This document shows positions 34,182-42,912 of a DNA stretch of 64,000 nt, one piece after another. The notes below the pieces were generated by a model that saw only the letters and a program-made list of their open reading frames with translations, did not search any database and was not told the DNA's origin. Location: positions 434,001-498,000 of the forward strand of contig NZ_CP019706.1 of NCBI RefSeq assembly GCF_002101395.1, written 5' to 3'. The first letter of the stretch is position 1. Each line of letters opens with the position of its first letter. The position numbers were made by a program, and so were the translations under genes. The DNA comes from Pantoea alhagi. Lineage in GTDB: Bacteria > Pseudomonadota > Gammaproteobacteria > Enterobacterales > Enterobacteriaceae.

Positions 34182-35557
34182 GACAACTCCTGTGGCTGCA
34201 AAGCGTTTGATCCGGCAGCGGACTGCGCCGCCACGGTTTTATGTTGGTTAATCTGGCGCATCGTGTCGTCATTAAGCCGATACCAGCGCATCGTCAGGGC
34301 GCTACAGAGTGAAAGCACGCCGGGGATCAGGGAGAAGAGCGCAATGATAGCCAGCATAGCGGCAGGATTTTGCTGCGGTGCCTGCGCCACGTAGCCGCTG
34401 AGCCCCAGCGTCCAGCCGACAATCGCTCCGCTCACCGCCATGCCCATTTTCAGCACCGCCAGCAGCGTGGAAAAAATGGTGCCGTCCATGCGTTTACCCT
34501 GACGATATTCGCCGTAGTCCACCACATCGGACATCATGACCCACATCAGCGTGGTGGTGACCTGATAGAAGCTGGAAACGATAAAGGTCATGCCCACCAG
34601 CAGCGTCAGCGTTGCTGGCAGAAAGAGAATGGAAATGCTTAACAAACCGCAGGCGACGGCGCTAAAAGTGAAGGCAGTGAGCTTGCTGTGACGCCGGGTC
34701 ATCCACTTCGCCAGCCCGCTACCGACGCATTTGCCAACAATATGCGCGGCCAGCAGCCACATAAACAGGCTGGCATCGCCCAGATAATAGGTGACGTAAT
34801 ACATCATCGCCCCAAGGCGCACCACGCCGAAGGCGATATTAAAAAACACCAGCAGCGCGACAATACGCCACTGGTCGTTGCGCAACATATCGCGCAGATC
34901 GGCACGGAAATTTTCATGCGTGCCTTTGACGCTAACGCGTTCGCGGGTGTTGAAAAAGCAGAGCAAAAACATCACCGCCGCCAGGCTCGCCATCACCGCC
35001 ATGGCGTTGAAATAGCCATCCAGCTTATTGCCGCCGCCCAGCCACTCCGCCAGCGGGATCATCAGGAAAGTGGACATCGCACCACCCAGCGTGGCGAGGA
35101 AAAAGCGGTAAGATTGCAGAGAAATACGCTGGGTATCATCAGAGGTGATGATTGCGCCCATCGAACAGTAGGGAATATTGATGGCGGTATAAAGCAGCAT
35201 CATCAGGCAGTAGGTTACGCTGGCGTAAATCATCTTGCCGGTCAGCGACAGCGACTCAGGGACGGCGTAAATTAACAGGCAACTGATACCAAACGGCACC
35301 GCCAGCCAGAGCAGCCAGGGACGAAATTTACCCCAGCGCGTATGGGTGCGATCGGCGATCAGCCCCATCGCCGGATCAACGATGGCATCGGCAATGCGCG
35401 CCAGCAGAAACAGCGTGCCGACAAACACTGCCGGTAAGCCGACCACGTCGGTGTAATAGAAGGTGAGAAAAATAATAACGTTTTCCAGGCCGATATGGCT
35501 TGCCATATCGCCCAGACCGTAACTGACTTTTTCTTTAACCGATAAGGTTGCTCGCAT
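34178..35557 (-). CDS. GPH-type MFS sugar transporter (YicJ-like)
   Basis: This 459-residue protein has 12 predicted helices and GPH (glycoside-pentoside-hexuronide cation symporter) features: SYGLGDMASH near the N-terminus, DPAMGLIADRTHTRWGKFRPW, and DVVDYGEYRQGKRMDG. It resembles YicJ, which in Escherichia is paired with the alpha-xylosidase YicI, matching the pairing here. The ATG at 35557 is chosen by family N-terminus and AAGGCGGA upstream. It is first in the operon with the GH31 gene. The imported glycoside is probably an alpha-xyloside or alpha-glucoside. Confidence 0.88.
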   Translation of the reverse strand: MRATLSVKEKVSYGLGDMASHIGLENVIIFLTFYYTDVVGLPAVFVGTLFLLARIADAIVDPAMGLIADRTHTRWGKFRPWLLWLAVPFGISCLLIYAVPESLSLTGKMIYASVTYCLMMLLYTAINIPYCSMGAIITSDDTQRISLQSYRFFLATLGGAMSTFLMIPLAEWLGGGNKLDGYFNAMAVMASLAAVMFLLCFFNTRERVSVKGTHENFRADLRDMLRNDQWRIVALLVFFNIAFGVVRLGAMMYYVTYYLGDASLFMWLLAAHIVGKCVGSGLAKWMTRRHSKLTAFTFSAVACGLLSISILFLPATLTLLVGMTFIVSSFYQVTTTLMWVMMSDVVDYGEYRQGKRMDGTIFSTLLAVLKMGMAVSGAIVGWTLGLSGYVAQAPQQNPAAMLAIIALFSLIPGVLSLCSALTMRWYRLNDDTMRQINQHKTVAAQSAAGSNALQPQELS

Positions 35558-35697
35558 CTTGGTCCGCCTTGTTGGTTTGCAAAGGGGCACCCTCCCTGGC
35601 TCTGAAAGGCAGTTATAGGGAGCCAGGCAAACAACAACAATTGCGGGATCTGATTAAAGTCTTATGTTTTTTATTTTATGTGATACGGGTAACAACG

Positions 35698-37215
35698 TTA
35701 CTTCAGCGCTAACCGGCGTGCCAGACGGTGCAGATTACCCGCGTCCATTTCCAGCCGCCGGGCGCAGGCAGCCCAGTTATTATTGCTGGCCTGTAGCGCC
35801 CGCAAAATATACTGCCGCTGAAAATCCCGCGTGGCGTCCTGCAGGCTCTGCTGCGGCAGGGTTTCTGCCAGCGGCGGCGTCGCTGCCACTTTCGTGGCGC
35901 TATCGAGGGAAAAATGCTGCGGCATCAGCAAAATATCGCCGTTGCGGGCATCCGCCTGCGCAACGATAGTGGCGCGATAGATAGCATGTTCCAGTTCACG
36001 GATATTGCCGGGCCAGCCGTAGCCGCTCAACATGTTGCGTGCCGCCGCGCTCAGCGCAATATGCTGCAGGCCAAATTTCACCCGGCATTTTTCACAGAAG
36101 TAACCGGCCAGTAAAATAATATCCTCGCCGCGCTCGCGCAGCGCCGGAACCTGCAACGGAAAAACGCTCAGACGATGATACAGATCGGCGCGGAAGCTGC
36201 CCTCCGCCACCGCCTGCCGCAGGTCACGGTTAGTGGCGGCCAGAATGCGCACATCCACCTTCAGATGTCGGTCTTCGCCGACGCGCTGCAAATCGCCATA
36301 CTGTAGTACCCGCAGCAATTTTGCCTGTAGCGTCAGCGTCAGCTCACCAATTTCATCCAGAAACAGCGTACCGTTATCGGCCATTTCGAACTTGCCGGTA
36401 CGATCGTGTACCGCACCGGTAAAGGCTCCTTTCACATGGCCGAACAACTCACTTTCCGCCACCGTTTCCGGCAGCGCCGCACAGTTCAGATAAATCAGCG
36501 GGCTGGCAGCACGCGCCGACTGGCGATGCAGCGCCTGCGCCACCAGCTCTTTCCCCACACCGGTTTCACCACTGATCAGCACATTAAGATCGGTAGGCGC
36601 CACCACCGCAATTTCTTTCTTTAGCTGCTGCATGGGCAACGACTCGCCAATCATTTCGCTGCTTTCGCCTGTGCTTTGCCGGTGAGCGCTGAGCGTAAAG
36701 GCGTTGCCCGGCTGCTCCAGCTGTTCCAGCAGCAGCGCGTTGTTCAGAGCGCTGCCGGCCAGGCTTGCCACCACCCGCAGCTCTTCATCGCTGTAATCAT
36801 CAAACTGGCTGGCATTCATGCCGTCCAGCGTCAGCGCACCGATCAGATCCTGACCGGAAAACAGCGGCAACCCAACGCAGGCGTGCACATGCAGCTCATG
36901 CCGATCGGGGATCAATCCATCATAGGGATCGGGTAAATCGCTGTCGGCCGGAAAACGCACCACATCTCCGGCGCGGGCAATCGCTTCCAGACGCGGATGC
37001 GCCTCGATTTTAAAACGACGCCCCATTACATCTGGTGCCAGTCCGGCGGTCGCCAGCGGACGAAAATGCTGCGCCTCATAGCGCAACAGCGCGGTGGCAT
37101 CGCACCGCAGCAGGTGATGAATACTGGCGATCATCCGGCTAAAACGATCGGAGCGGGAAAGTCCGTTCTGGATCTCTACCGCCAGCGCGGCCAGGCCTTC
37201 AACTGAGATTGTCAT
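35698..37215 (-). CDS. norR: NorR nitric-oxide-responsive sigma-54 activator
   Basis: This 505-residue regulator has an N-terminal GAF domain with all proposed iron-binding residues kept (R75, R81, D99, H111, C113, D131). The AAA+ domain has Walker A GETGVGKE and the sigma-54 contact loop GAFTGA (263-268), and a C-terminal Fis-type HTH follows. Nitric oxide binding to the iron relieves repression of the ATPase, which remodels sigma-54 polymerase at the norV promoter. It is divergent from norV. Length is normal. Confidence 0.96.
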   Translation of the reverse strand: MTISVEGLAALAVEIQNGLSRSDRFSRMIASIHHLLRCDATALLRYEAQHFRPLATAGLAPDVMGRRFKIEAHPRLEAIARAGDVVRFPADSDLPDPYDGLIPDRHELHVHACVGLPLFSGQDLIGALTLDGMNASQFDDYSDEELRVVASLAGSALNNALLLEQLEQPGNAFTLSAHRQSTGESSEMIGESLPMQQLKKEIAVVAPTDLNVLISGETGVGKELVAQALHRQSARAASPLIYLNCAALPETVAESELFGHVKGAFTGAVHDRTGKFEMADNGTLFLDEIGELTLTLQAKLLRVLQYGDLQRVGEDRHLKVDVRILAATNRDLRQAVAEGSFRADLYHRLSVFPLQVPALRERGEDIILLAGYFCEKCRVKFGLQHIALSAAARNMLSGYGWPGNIRELEHAIYRATIVAQADARNGDILLMPQHFSLDSATKVAATPPLAETLPQQSLQDATRDFQRQYILRALQASNNNWAACARRLEMDAGNLHRLARRLALK

Positions 37216-37232
37216 ACTGTCTTTTCCACAAT

Positions 37233-37274
37233 GTCATTGTTGAAAACACAATAAACCTCAATTGTCACTTTAAC
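37233..37274 (+). promoter_or_regulatory. NorR enhancer sites
   Basis: The NorR half-site pattern GT-N7-AC occurs exactly at 37239-37249 (GTTGAAAACAC) and 37264-37274 (GTCACTTTAAC). A near match GTCATTGTTGA overlaps at 37233-37243. Three clustered sites upstream of norV are known in Escherichia. Confidence 0.7.
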
Positions 37275-37316
37275 AATTATAAAAATAAAAAATCTTAAAT
37301 ATCAATTAAATAAAAG

Positions 37317-37334
37317 TTGGCACGCCGCATGCAC
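37317..37334 (+). promoter_or_regulatory. Sigma-54 promoter of norVW
   Basis: TTGGCAC-N5-ATGCAC gives GG (37319-37320) and GC (37331-37332) separated by ten bases, the strict -24/-12 spacing of sigma-54 promoters. It lies 40 nt before the norV ATG, with NorR sites upstream. Confidence 0.88.
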
Positions 37335-37372
37335 TAAGTAAAGAAACTTTATGAACCTGTTGAGGAACCAAA

Positions 37373-38839
37373 ATGAGCATTCACGTTAAAAATAACATTA
37401 CCTGGGTAGGCCAACGTGACTGGGAAGTACGTGATTTTCATGGTACCGAATATAAAACGCTGCGAGGCAGCAGCTACAACAGCTATCTGATCAAAGAAGA
37501 GAAAAACGTCCTGATTGATACCGTCGATCATAAATTCAGCCGTGAATTCGTGACCAACCTGATGCAGGAAATCGATCTGGATAAAATCGACTACATCATC
37601 ATCAACCATGCGGAAGAAGACCATGCGGGCGCGCTGACCGAGCTGATGACGCGTATTCCCCATACGCCGATCTACTGTACCGAAAACGCTATCGATTCAA
37701 TTAATGGTCATCACCATCATCCGGAGTGGAATTTTAACGTGGTGAAAACCGGCGACTCGCTGGATATCGGTAACGGCAAAAAACTGATCTTTGTGGAAAC
37801 GCCGATGCTGCACTGGCCGGACAGCATGATGACCTATATGACCGAAGATGCGGTGCTGTTCAGTAACGACGCTTTTGGTCAGCACTATTGCGATGAACAT
37901 CTGTTCAATGACGAAGTAGACCAGACTGAGCTGTTTGAGCAGTGCCAGCGCTACTACGCCAACATCCTGACGCCGTTCAGCCGCCTGGTAACGCCGAAAA
38001 TCAATGAAATCCTTGGCTTTAACCTGCCGGTAAGCATGATCGCCACGTCTCACGGCGTGGTATGGCGCGATAACCCGACGCAGATTGTTGAGCTGTATCT
38101 GAAGTGGGCGGCGGATTACCAGGAAGATCGCATCACCATCTTCTACGACACCATGTCCAACAACACCCGCATGATGGCCGACGCCATTGCTCAGGGCATT
38201 AACGAAGTTGACCCACGCGTAGCGGTGAAAATCTTTAACGTGGCGCGTAGCGATAAAAACGAAGTGCTGACCAACGTGTTCCGCTCAAAAGGCGTGCTGG
38301 TCGGCACCTCCACCATGAACAACGTGATGATGCCAAAAATCGCTGGTCTGGTCGAAGAGATGACCGGTCTGCGCTTTCGCAACAAACACGCCAGCGCCTT
38401 CGGCTCGCACGGCTGGAGCGGCGGCGCGGTGGATCGCCTCTCTACCCGCTTACAGGACGCAGGCTTTGAGATGTCCCTTAGCCTGAAAACTAAATGGCGT
38501 CCGGACGGCAAAGCGCTGGAAGCGTGCCGTGAGCATGGCCGCACTATTGCGCGTCAGTGGGCACTCTCTCCGCTGCCGGAAAACGTTGCCCAGCCGGAGC
38601 CTGCCGCTGCACCTGCCGCCGCGCTGGATGTGCCGGTTAGCGCCGCGCCGGAAAGCGCCGCCGCAGGCGATGCTGAACAAAAGATGGTCTGTAGCGTATG
38701 CCTGTGGGTATATGACCCGGCGACCGGCGAAGATTCTCAGGACGTTGCGCCGGGCACTGCCTGGGCTGACGTGCCGGACGACTTCCTCTGCCCGGAATGC
38801 GGCATGGGTAAAGACGTTTTTGACCCGTACGAGGGCTAA
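37373..38839 (+). CDS. norV: Flavorubredoxin, nitric oxide reductase
   Basis: This 488-residue flavodiiron enzyme reduces nitric oxide to nitrous oxide under low oxygen. It has a beta-lactamase-like diiron domain with H79, E81, D83 and H84 (HAEEDHAG) as iron ligands, then a flavodoxin domain that binds FMN (FYDTMSNNTR), then a C-terminal rubredoxin with two CxxC pairs (VCSVC and CPEC). An Ala/Pro-rich linker joins the flavodoxin and rubredoxin parts. It is controlled by the sigma-54 promoter and NorR. norW starts 5 nt after its stop. Confidence 0.96.
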   Translation: MSIHVKNNITWVGQRDWEVRDFHGTEYKTLRGSSYNSYLIKEEKNVLIDTVDHKFSREFVTNLMQEIDLDKIDYIIINHAEEDHAGALTELMTRIPHTPIYCTENAIDSINGHHHHPEWNFNVVKTGDSLDIGNGKKLIFVETPMLHWPDSMMTYMTEDAVLFSNDAFGQHYCDEHLFNDEVDQTELFEQCQRYYANILTPFSRLVTPKINEILGFNLPVSMIATSHGVVWRDNPTQIVELYLKWAADYQEDRITIFYDTMSNNTRMMADAIAQGINEVDPRVAVKIFNVARSDKNEVLTNVFRSKGVLVGTSTMNNVMMPKIAGLVEEMTGLRFRNKHASAFGSHGWSGGAVDRLSTRLQDAGFEMSLSLKTKWRPDGKALEACREHGRTIARQWALSPLPENVAQPEPAAAPAAALDVPVSAAPESAAAGDAEQKMVCSVCLWVYDPATGEDSQDVAPGTAWADVPDDFLCPECGMGKDVFDPYEG

Positions 38840-38843
38840 GATT

Positions 38844-39977
38844 ATGTCATCAGATATTGTCATTATCGGCTCCGGCTTTGCCGCCCGACAATTAATTAAA
38901 AATCTGCGTCAGCAGAATAAAGAGATAGCTATCCGCCTGATCGCGGCGGACAGCTGCGATGAATACCATAAGCCAGAACTGAGCCACGTTTTCTCTCTGG
39001 CGCAGCGGGCCGACGATCTGACCCGCGTCACCGCCGCCGAGTATGCGGAGAAGAACAACGTCATGCTGCATCCGCATACGCGGGTAACGCGTATTGATGC
39101 TACCACGCACCGCATTGAGACCACGGCGGGCGACTTCGCCTACGGCAAGCTGGTGCTGGCTACCGGAGCCGAGGCACTGGTACCGTCGGTCAGCGGCAGC
39201 GAGCTGATGTATACCCTGAACAGCCAGCAGGAGTATCGGCAGTGTGAAGAGAGCCTGCAGGGCGCGCAACGCGTGCTGCTGCTTGGCGGCGGACTCATCG
39301 GCACTGAACTGGCGATGGATCTTAACCGCGCCGGTAAACAGGTAACGGTCATCGATCGCAGCGGCGGCCTGTTATCCGCACTGATGCCGCCGGAAATCAG
39401 CGGCCGCCTGCAACATCGCCTGCTACAAGCAGGCGTGGAGATGCGCTTTAACAGCGAACTGGCTTCGCTGGCGCGCTATCACGATACGCTGGTCGCCACG
39501 CTGAGTAACGGCCAGCAGATCACCTGCGATGCGGCGGTATGCGCCATTGGCCTGCGTCCGAACATTGCGCTGGCCCAACAGGCGGGCCTGACCACGCGGC
39601 GCGGCATTGTGGTAGACGATCGGCTAACCACGTCGCATCCCGATATTTTTGCGCTGGGCGATTGTGCAGAGATCCAGGGCAAACTGATGCCGTACCTGCA
39701 ACCGGCTCAGCTGGCAGCGATGACGCTGGCGAAAAACCTGACCGGTAACAGCGCCAGCCTGAGCCTGCCAGCGATGCTGGTAAGGGTTAAAACGCCGGAT
39801 CTGCCGCTGCACCTGGCAGGCCGCGCGGGCGATCCCGATCTGAACTGGGAGATGCAGTTCAGTAAAGCGGGCATTGTGGCGAAAGGAGTGGACGCTGCCG
39901 GACAGCTCAAAGCGTTCGTGGTCAGTGAAGATCATATGAAGCAGGCGCTTCCCCTGCTGAAACAGTTAACCCGTTAA
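38844..39977 (+). CDS. norW: Nitric oxide reductase FlRd-NAD(+) reductase
   Basis: This 377-residue FAD/NAD oxidoreductase passes electrons from NADH to the NorV rubredoxin. It starts MSSDIVIIGSGFAARQLI, has the second nucleotide-binding motif LLLGGGLIGTELA, and the FAD site IFALGDCAEI. The ATG at 38844 gives the family N-terminus; a much longer in-frame region upstream overlaps norV and is rejected. It is in one operon with norV and probably tehB. Confidence 0.95.
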   Translation: MSSDIVIIGSGFAARQLIKNLRQQNKEIAIRLIAADSCDEYHKPELSHVFSLAQRADDLTRVTAAEYAEKNNVMLHPHTRVTRIDATTHRIETTAGDFAYGKLVLATGAEALVPSVSGSELMYTLNSQQEYRQCEESLQGAQRVLLLGGGLIGTELAMDLNRAGKQVTVIDRSGGLLSALMPPEISGRLQHRLLQAGVEMRFNSELASLARYHDTLVATLSNGQQITCDAAVCAIGLRPNIALAQQAGLTTRRGIVVDDRLTTSHPDIFALGDCAEIQGKLMPYLQPAQLAAMTLAKNLTGNSASLSLPAMLVRVKTPDLPLHLAGRAGDPDLNWEMQFSKAGIVAKGVDAAGQLKAFVVSEDHMKQALPLLKQLTR

Positions 39978-39991
39978 ACACGGAGCCAAAC

Positions 39992-40855
39992 ATGACCGAC
40001 CTGATTTGTTATCAAACGCTGCCGCGCTGGAACAGTGATACCTTACCGCCCGCCTGGCAGCAGCCTTACCGCACCGAGGCGGGCAGCTGGGCGCAGCCGA
40101 AGCTGTATAAAGGCACGCTGGATCTCGCCTTGCTGACTGAACTGGGCGAGATAACCGAGACCTTAACTTTAACCGCTGATTCCCGCCCGCCGCGCCTGGG
40201 GCCGGAGCAGCTGCATCGCGTGACCGGTTTCAGCCCTGACATGGAGTGCCAGCTGGCGCTTTACTGCAAGCCGGAGGATTACTATCACCGCCGCTATCAG
40301 CTAACGCCGACGCATTCTGAGGTGGTGGAAGCGGCAAAAATCATTCCGCCGGGGCGCGTGCTGGATCTGGGCTGCGGCAACGGGCGCAATGTGCTTTATC
40401 TGCATCAAAAGGGTTTTGAGGTCGAGGGTTGGGATAAAAACAGCGACAGCCTGAACGGCCTGCGGCAGATTATTGCCACCGAGGCGCTGGAGGGGATTCA
40501 CCTGCAGCAGTGCGATTTAAATCAGGTCACGATTAAGAAGCAGTACGATTTTCTGCTCTCTACCGTGGTGATGATGTTTTTGCAGCCGGAGACGATCCCG
40601 GGGCTGATTGCTCAGATGCAGCAGGCCACCACGCCGGGCGGCCACAATCTGATTGTGGCGGCAATGAGCACGCCGGACTATCCCTGCCCGATGCCGTTCC
40701 CCTTTACCTTTAGCCGCAGCGAGCTTCTGGGCTATTATGACGGCTGGGATATTCTGAAGTACAACGAGAACCCCGGCGCGCTGCATAAAACCGACGCGCA
40801 AGGTAATCGTATTAAGCTGCGCTTCGCTACGCTGCTGGCGCGTAAGCCGGTTTGA
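39992..40855 (+). CDS. tehB: Tellurite-resistance methyltransferase TehB with N-terminal DUF1971 domain
   Basis: This 287-residue protein has two parts. Residues 1-90 are a DUF1971 (TehB/YeaR-like) cupin domain (ICYQTLPRWNSDTLP, KLYKGTLDLALLTELG). Residues about 95-287 are a SAM-dependent methyltransferase with the SAM loop VLDLGCGNGRN. TehB methylates tellurite and selenite. This long form is the type known from Haemophilus. It starts 14 nt after norW, so it is likely read through from the norVW promoter, linking it to nitrosative stress. A second DUF1971 protein is encoded at 62668-63027. Confidence 0.9.
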   Translation: MTDLICYQTLPRWNSDTLPPAWQQPYRTEAGSWAQPKLYKGTLDLALLTELGEITETLTLTADSRPPRLGPEQLHRVTGFSPDMECQLALYCKPEDYYHRRYQLTPTHSEVVEAAKIIPPGRVLDLGCGNGRNVLYLHQKGFEVEGWDKNSDSLNGLRQIIATEALEGIHLQQCDLNQVTIKKQYDFLLSTVVMMFLQPETIPGLIAQMQQATTPGGHNLIVAAMSTPDYPCPMPFPFTFSRSELLGYYDGWDILKYNENPGALHKTDAQGNRIKLRFATLLARKPV

Positions 40856-40999
40856 GTATCTGTCTGCTCAACGGTACTGCGGGTAGCGCTTACCTGAGCC
40901 ATGCGGCGGTCAGCCAGATTAAATAACCGACGCGGCTTAGCCAGATAAACGGGTTGGTTGCAGCGGCGGGAAAATGATTTTTCAGGGCTTAGAAAAAAA

Positions 41000-41021
41000 A
41001 TCCCGGCCAGTTGGCCGGGAT
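41000..41021 (-). terminator. Intrinsic terminator after the barstar-like gene
   Basis: On the reverse strand ATCCCGGCCA pairs with TGGCCGGGAT and is followed by a run of T. It lies 7 nt after the barstar-like gene's stop and closes the CDI locus. Confidence 0.9.
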
Positions 41022-41027
41022 TCTCAT

Positions 41028-41318
41028 TTACTTCAAGATATAATCAAATTTCTCATCCCAGTTAAATCGAATGTCTTGTTGTTTTATTTGCTCGAAGATT
41101 TGAACAATTTTATCAAAGCCTTCACCAAGATATTTTTTTGATTGCTCGGAGTTTAGCCAAGTTATCGTTACTGGTCTTTCTACATCATTACTTAGCCGAT
41201 CTCTGAGAGCATCAAAATTGCCTCCATAGTAAGGGCCAAAATTTAATAGCAAGGACATAACTTTATGGAAGTCATGTTCATTTCTTATTGTTTTCCCCTC
41301 TAAAATTATTTCACTCAT
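41028..41318 (-). CDS. Barstar-like immunity protein (orphan CdiI)
   Basis: This 96-residue protein matches the barstar family: IILEGKTIRNEHDFHKVMSL, then NFGPYYGGNFDALRDRLS and VTITWLNSEQSKKYLGEGFDKIVQIFEQ. Barstar binds barnase tightly and blocks its active site. It begins almost where the barnase-like CdiA-CT ends (ATG at 41316-41318, toxin stop at 41321-41323), so it should neutralise that toxin. A GTG four codons earlier is an alternative start. A terminator follows. Confidence 0.9.
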   Translation of the reverse strand: MSEIILEGKTIRNEHDFHKVMSLLLNFGPYYGGNFDALRDRLSNDVERPVTITWLNSEQSKKYLGEGFDKIVQIFEQIKQQDIRFNWDEKFDYILK

Positions 41319-41320
41319 AC

Positions 41321-42238
41321 TCACTTCCACTTACCTATTGAAGTCGCAGTTTCATAGTGGTCAGTCGTTATATAAAGCAAACCATCATTTGAATATAATA
41401 ACCTTGTTCCTGGTTGGTTGCTTCTTGACATAGTATTATTTAATCCTATATCGGCTTCTCGCCATACTCTATCCTGCGCTGAGGGTAATAGATTTGTCGA
41501 ATTTTCAAAGACATCCCCACCTAACTGACCGCCAGGAGTCGTATTGTTTAATGCCTTACCAGGTTTCCAACCATTAGCCGCTGCCTGCGTTTTATTCAAA
41601 TAATGCTGAGGTAACTGCCCAGTGTTGCGCAGACTTTCCACTACTTCATTTGCCGCTTCAGTAGTTTTCAGATCCAGTTTTAGGCCCGCATATTTAACAG
41701 AATTATGAGCAACATTACTGGTGTTTTTTGCAACATTTGCGGCAACAACCTCTGTTTTCCCCGCCTGTTCACCGCCCTTAATAATATTATCAATAGCCGA
41801 CGTATCAGACTTACTTGCCGTAGCTGCTCCCTGAGAAGCTTTTCCATTTCCTGATAATGGCTTATCTAGTGCAAACGCAACGATCACCGATGCAAGAACT
41901 GCTTTACTCAGGTTGTTTTTTTGCAATCCTGTATTATTCGCTACCGGTTCCAGTTCAGAGATGGAATAAGCAGCCAGTTTCTGGCATTGCGCGTTACAGT
42001 CCGGCGACGCCTGCAGCACTTTCAGATTCGCAAGCTCCGCTTTCTGGTCGTTAACCGAAATCCCTGTTGCCAGTGCCTTCGCCTGCTGCGCTGCGTCCAG
42101 CTTTTTCAGGTCAGACAGAAGCTGCTCTCTTTCCTCATCCGTCTTCGCATTCGCGTATTTTTCGGTGAATGTCGTGATGTCCTTATCACTCAGGAAATTA
42201 TTCTCAACAACAACTTCGTTCGACGCGCTGTCCCTCAC
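41321..42238 (-). CDS. Orphan CdiA-CT module with barnase-like RNase domain
   Basis: This 305-residue fragment corresponds to the C-terminal part of a CdiA, not a full protein. It starts just before the VENN motif (VVENNFLSDKD), continues with a pre-toxin region, then a linker. The last 100 residues match barnase: LPQHYLNKTQA, GWKPGKAL, GGDVFENS, WREADIGL (catalytic Glu), RLLYSND and TTDHYETA (catalytic His). It therefore should be an RNase. The frame extends open upstream to 42331 without a good start and begins with GTG, as expected for displaced CDI tips activated by recombination. The barstar-like gene directly follows. Confidence 0.88.
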   Translation of the reverse strand: MRDSASNEVVVENNFLSDKDITTFTEKYANAKTDEEREQLLSDLKKLDAAQQAKALATGISVNDQKAELANLKVLQASPDCNAQCQKLAAYSISELEPVANNTGLQKNNLSKAVLASVIVAFALDKPLSGNGKASQGAATASKSDTSAIDNIIKGGEQAGKTEVVAANVAKNTSNVAHNSVKYAGLKLDLKTTEAANEVVESLRNTGQLPQHYLNKTQAAANGWKPGKALNNTTPGGQLGGDVFENSTNLLPSAQDRVWREADIGLNNTMSRSNQPGTRLLYSNDGLLYITTDHYETATSIGKWK

Positions 42239-42600
42239 CGCAGCCGTTTTTTCACTGTACTTTACATGTGTTAAAGTCGAGTTTTGCTGATGCGTACCTG
42301 CGTCGCTAACTTTTTGCCCCGACGCGCTTTTTCAGCCCAGACACGCTACCGCCATACCGTGATCGTCCGATCTGCACAGCCGCATCTTAGCAGTCAGCAA
42401 CAGCCCCGCCATTAGTATTTCCTTTAGTTTCAGTTGGGTTAATCTGGTAACGGTGCTACAAAACATACCCTGTCCCGTTATTGAATTATAAAACTGTGCT
42501 CATTCGTGGCAGGTGCATGGAAAATGACAGATAAAACAATCCCGGCGCGAAGGCCGGGAACGTTAAAATAAGGAATAGCTTTGCTCGCTGTACAGGCTCT
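42239..42600. other. Region between cdiI and the orphan CdiA-CT
   Basis: It holds a 93-nt upstream in-frame extension of the orphan toxin (open to 42331, containing THVKYSEKTAAVRDSAS) that resembles CdiA sequence before VENN, and the cdiI terminator at 42532-42560. No other gene is supported. It looks like a remnant of a rearranged cdiA end. Confidence 0.65.
42532..42560 (-). terminator. Intrinsic terminator after cdiI
   Basis: On the reverse strand CCCGGC and GCCGGG pair with a 6-nt loop and are followed by ATTGTTTTAT. It separates cdiI from the orphan module, so the latter is probably not read by the main CDI transcript unless readthrough occurs. Confidence 0.8.
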
Positions 42601-42906
42601 TTAAATTAAGTCTTCACCATTAAGAAGTACTATTACGTTTTCTTTTCCCAGTTCATTCCGTATCATATTAGCCATCTCATCTGTCGATATATCTAGAGCC
42701 TTGTTATTAACTGCAATCATGAAGGAAGACTCGGCGTTAAGACCATATTCCATTGAAATGTCTTTATCGAAACGGTCTAACGGGCAAGCTTTATACAATA
42801 GATAGTGCACCGGAAAAATCTCAGGATTTTTTTCCTGAAAGAAATTCAACTTACATTGTAATTCCAATGTAGGTAACGTTGTAAAACATGTCATATCAAT
42901 CGCCAT
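42601..42906 (-). CDS. cdiI: Cognate CDI immunity protein
   Basis: This 101-residue protein of no recognisable family lies 6 nt after the cdiA stop, the standard position of cdiI. It starts MAIDMTCFTTLPTLEL and ends VIVLLNGEDLI. It is AT-rich like the toxin end and has no signal peptide, so it acts in the cytosol of the producer or sister cells. Function as the antidote to the CdiA toxin is inferred from position. Confidence 0.8.
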   Translation of the reverse strand: MAIDMTCFTTLPTLELQCKLNFFQEKNPEIFPVHYLLYKACPLDRFDKDISMEYGLNAESSFMIAVNNKALDISTDEMANMIRNELGKENVIVLLNGEDLI

Positions 42907-42912
42907 TTTATC

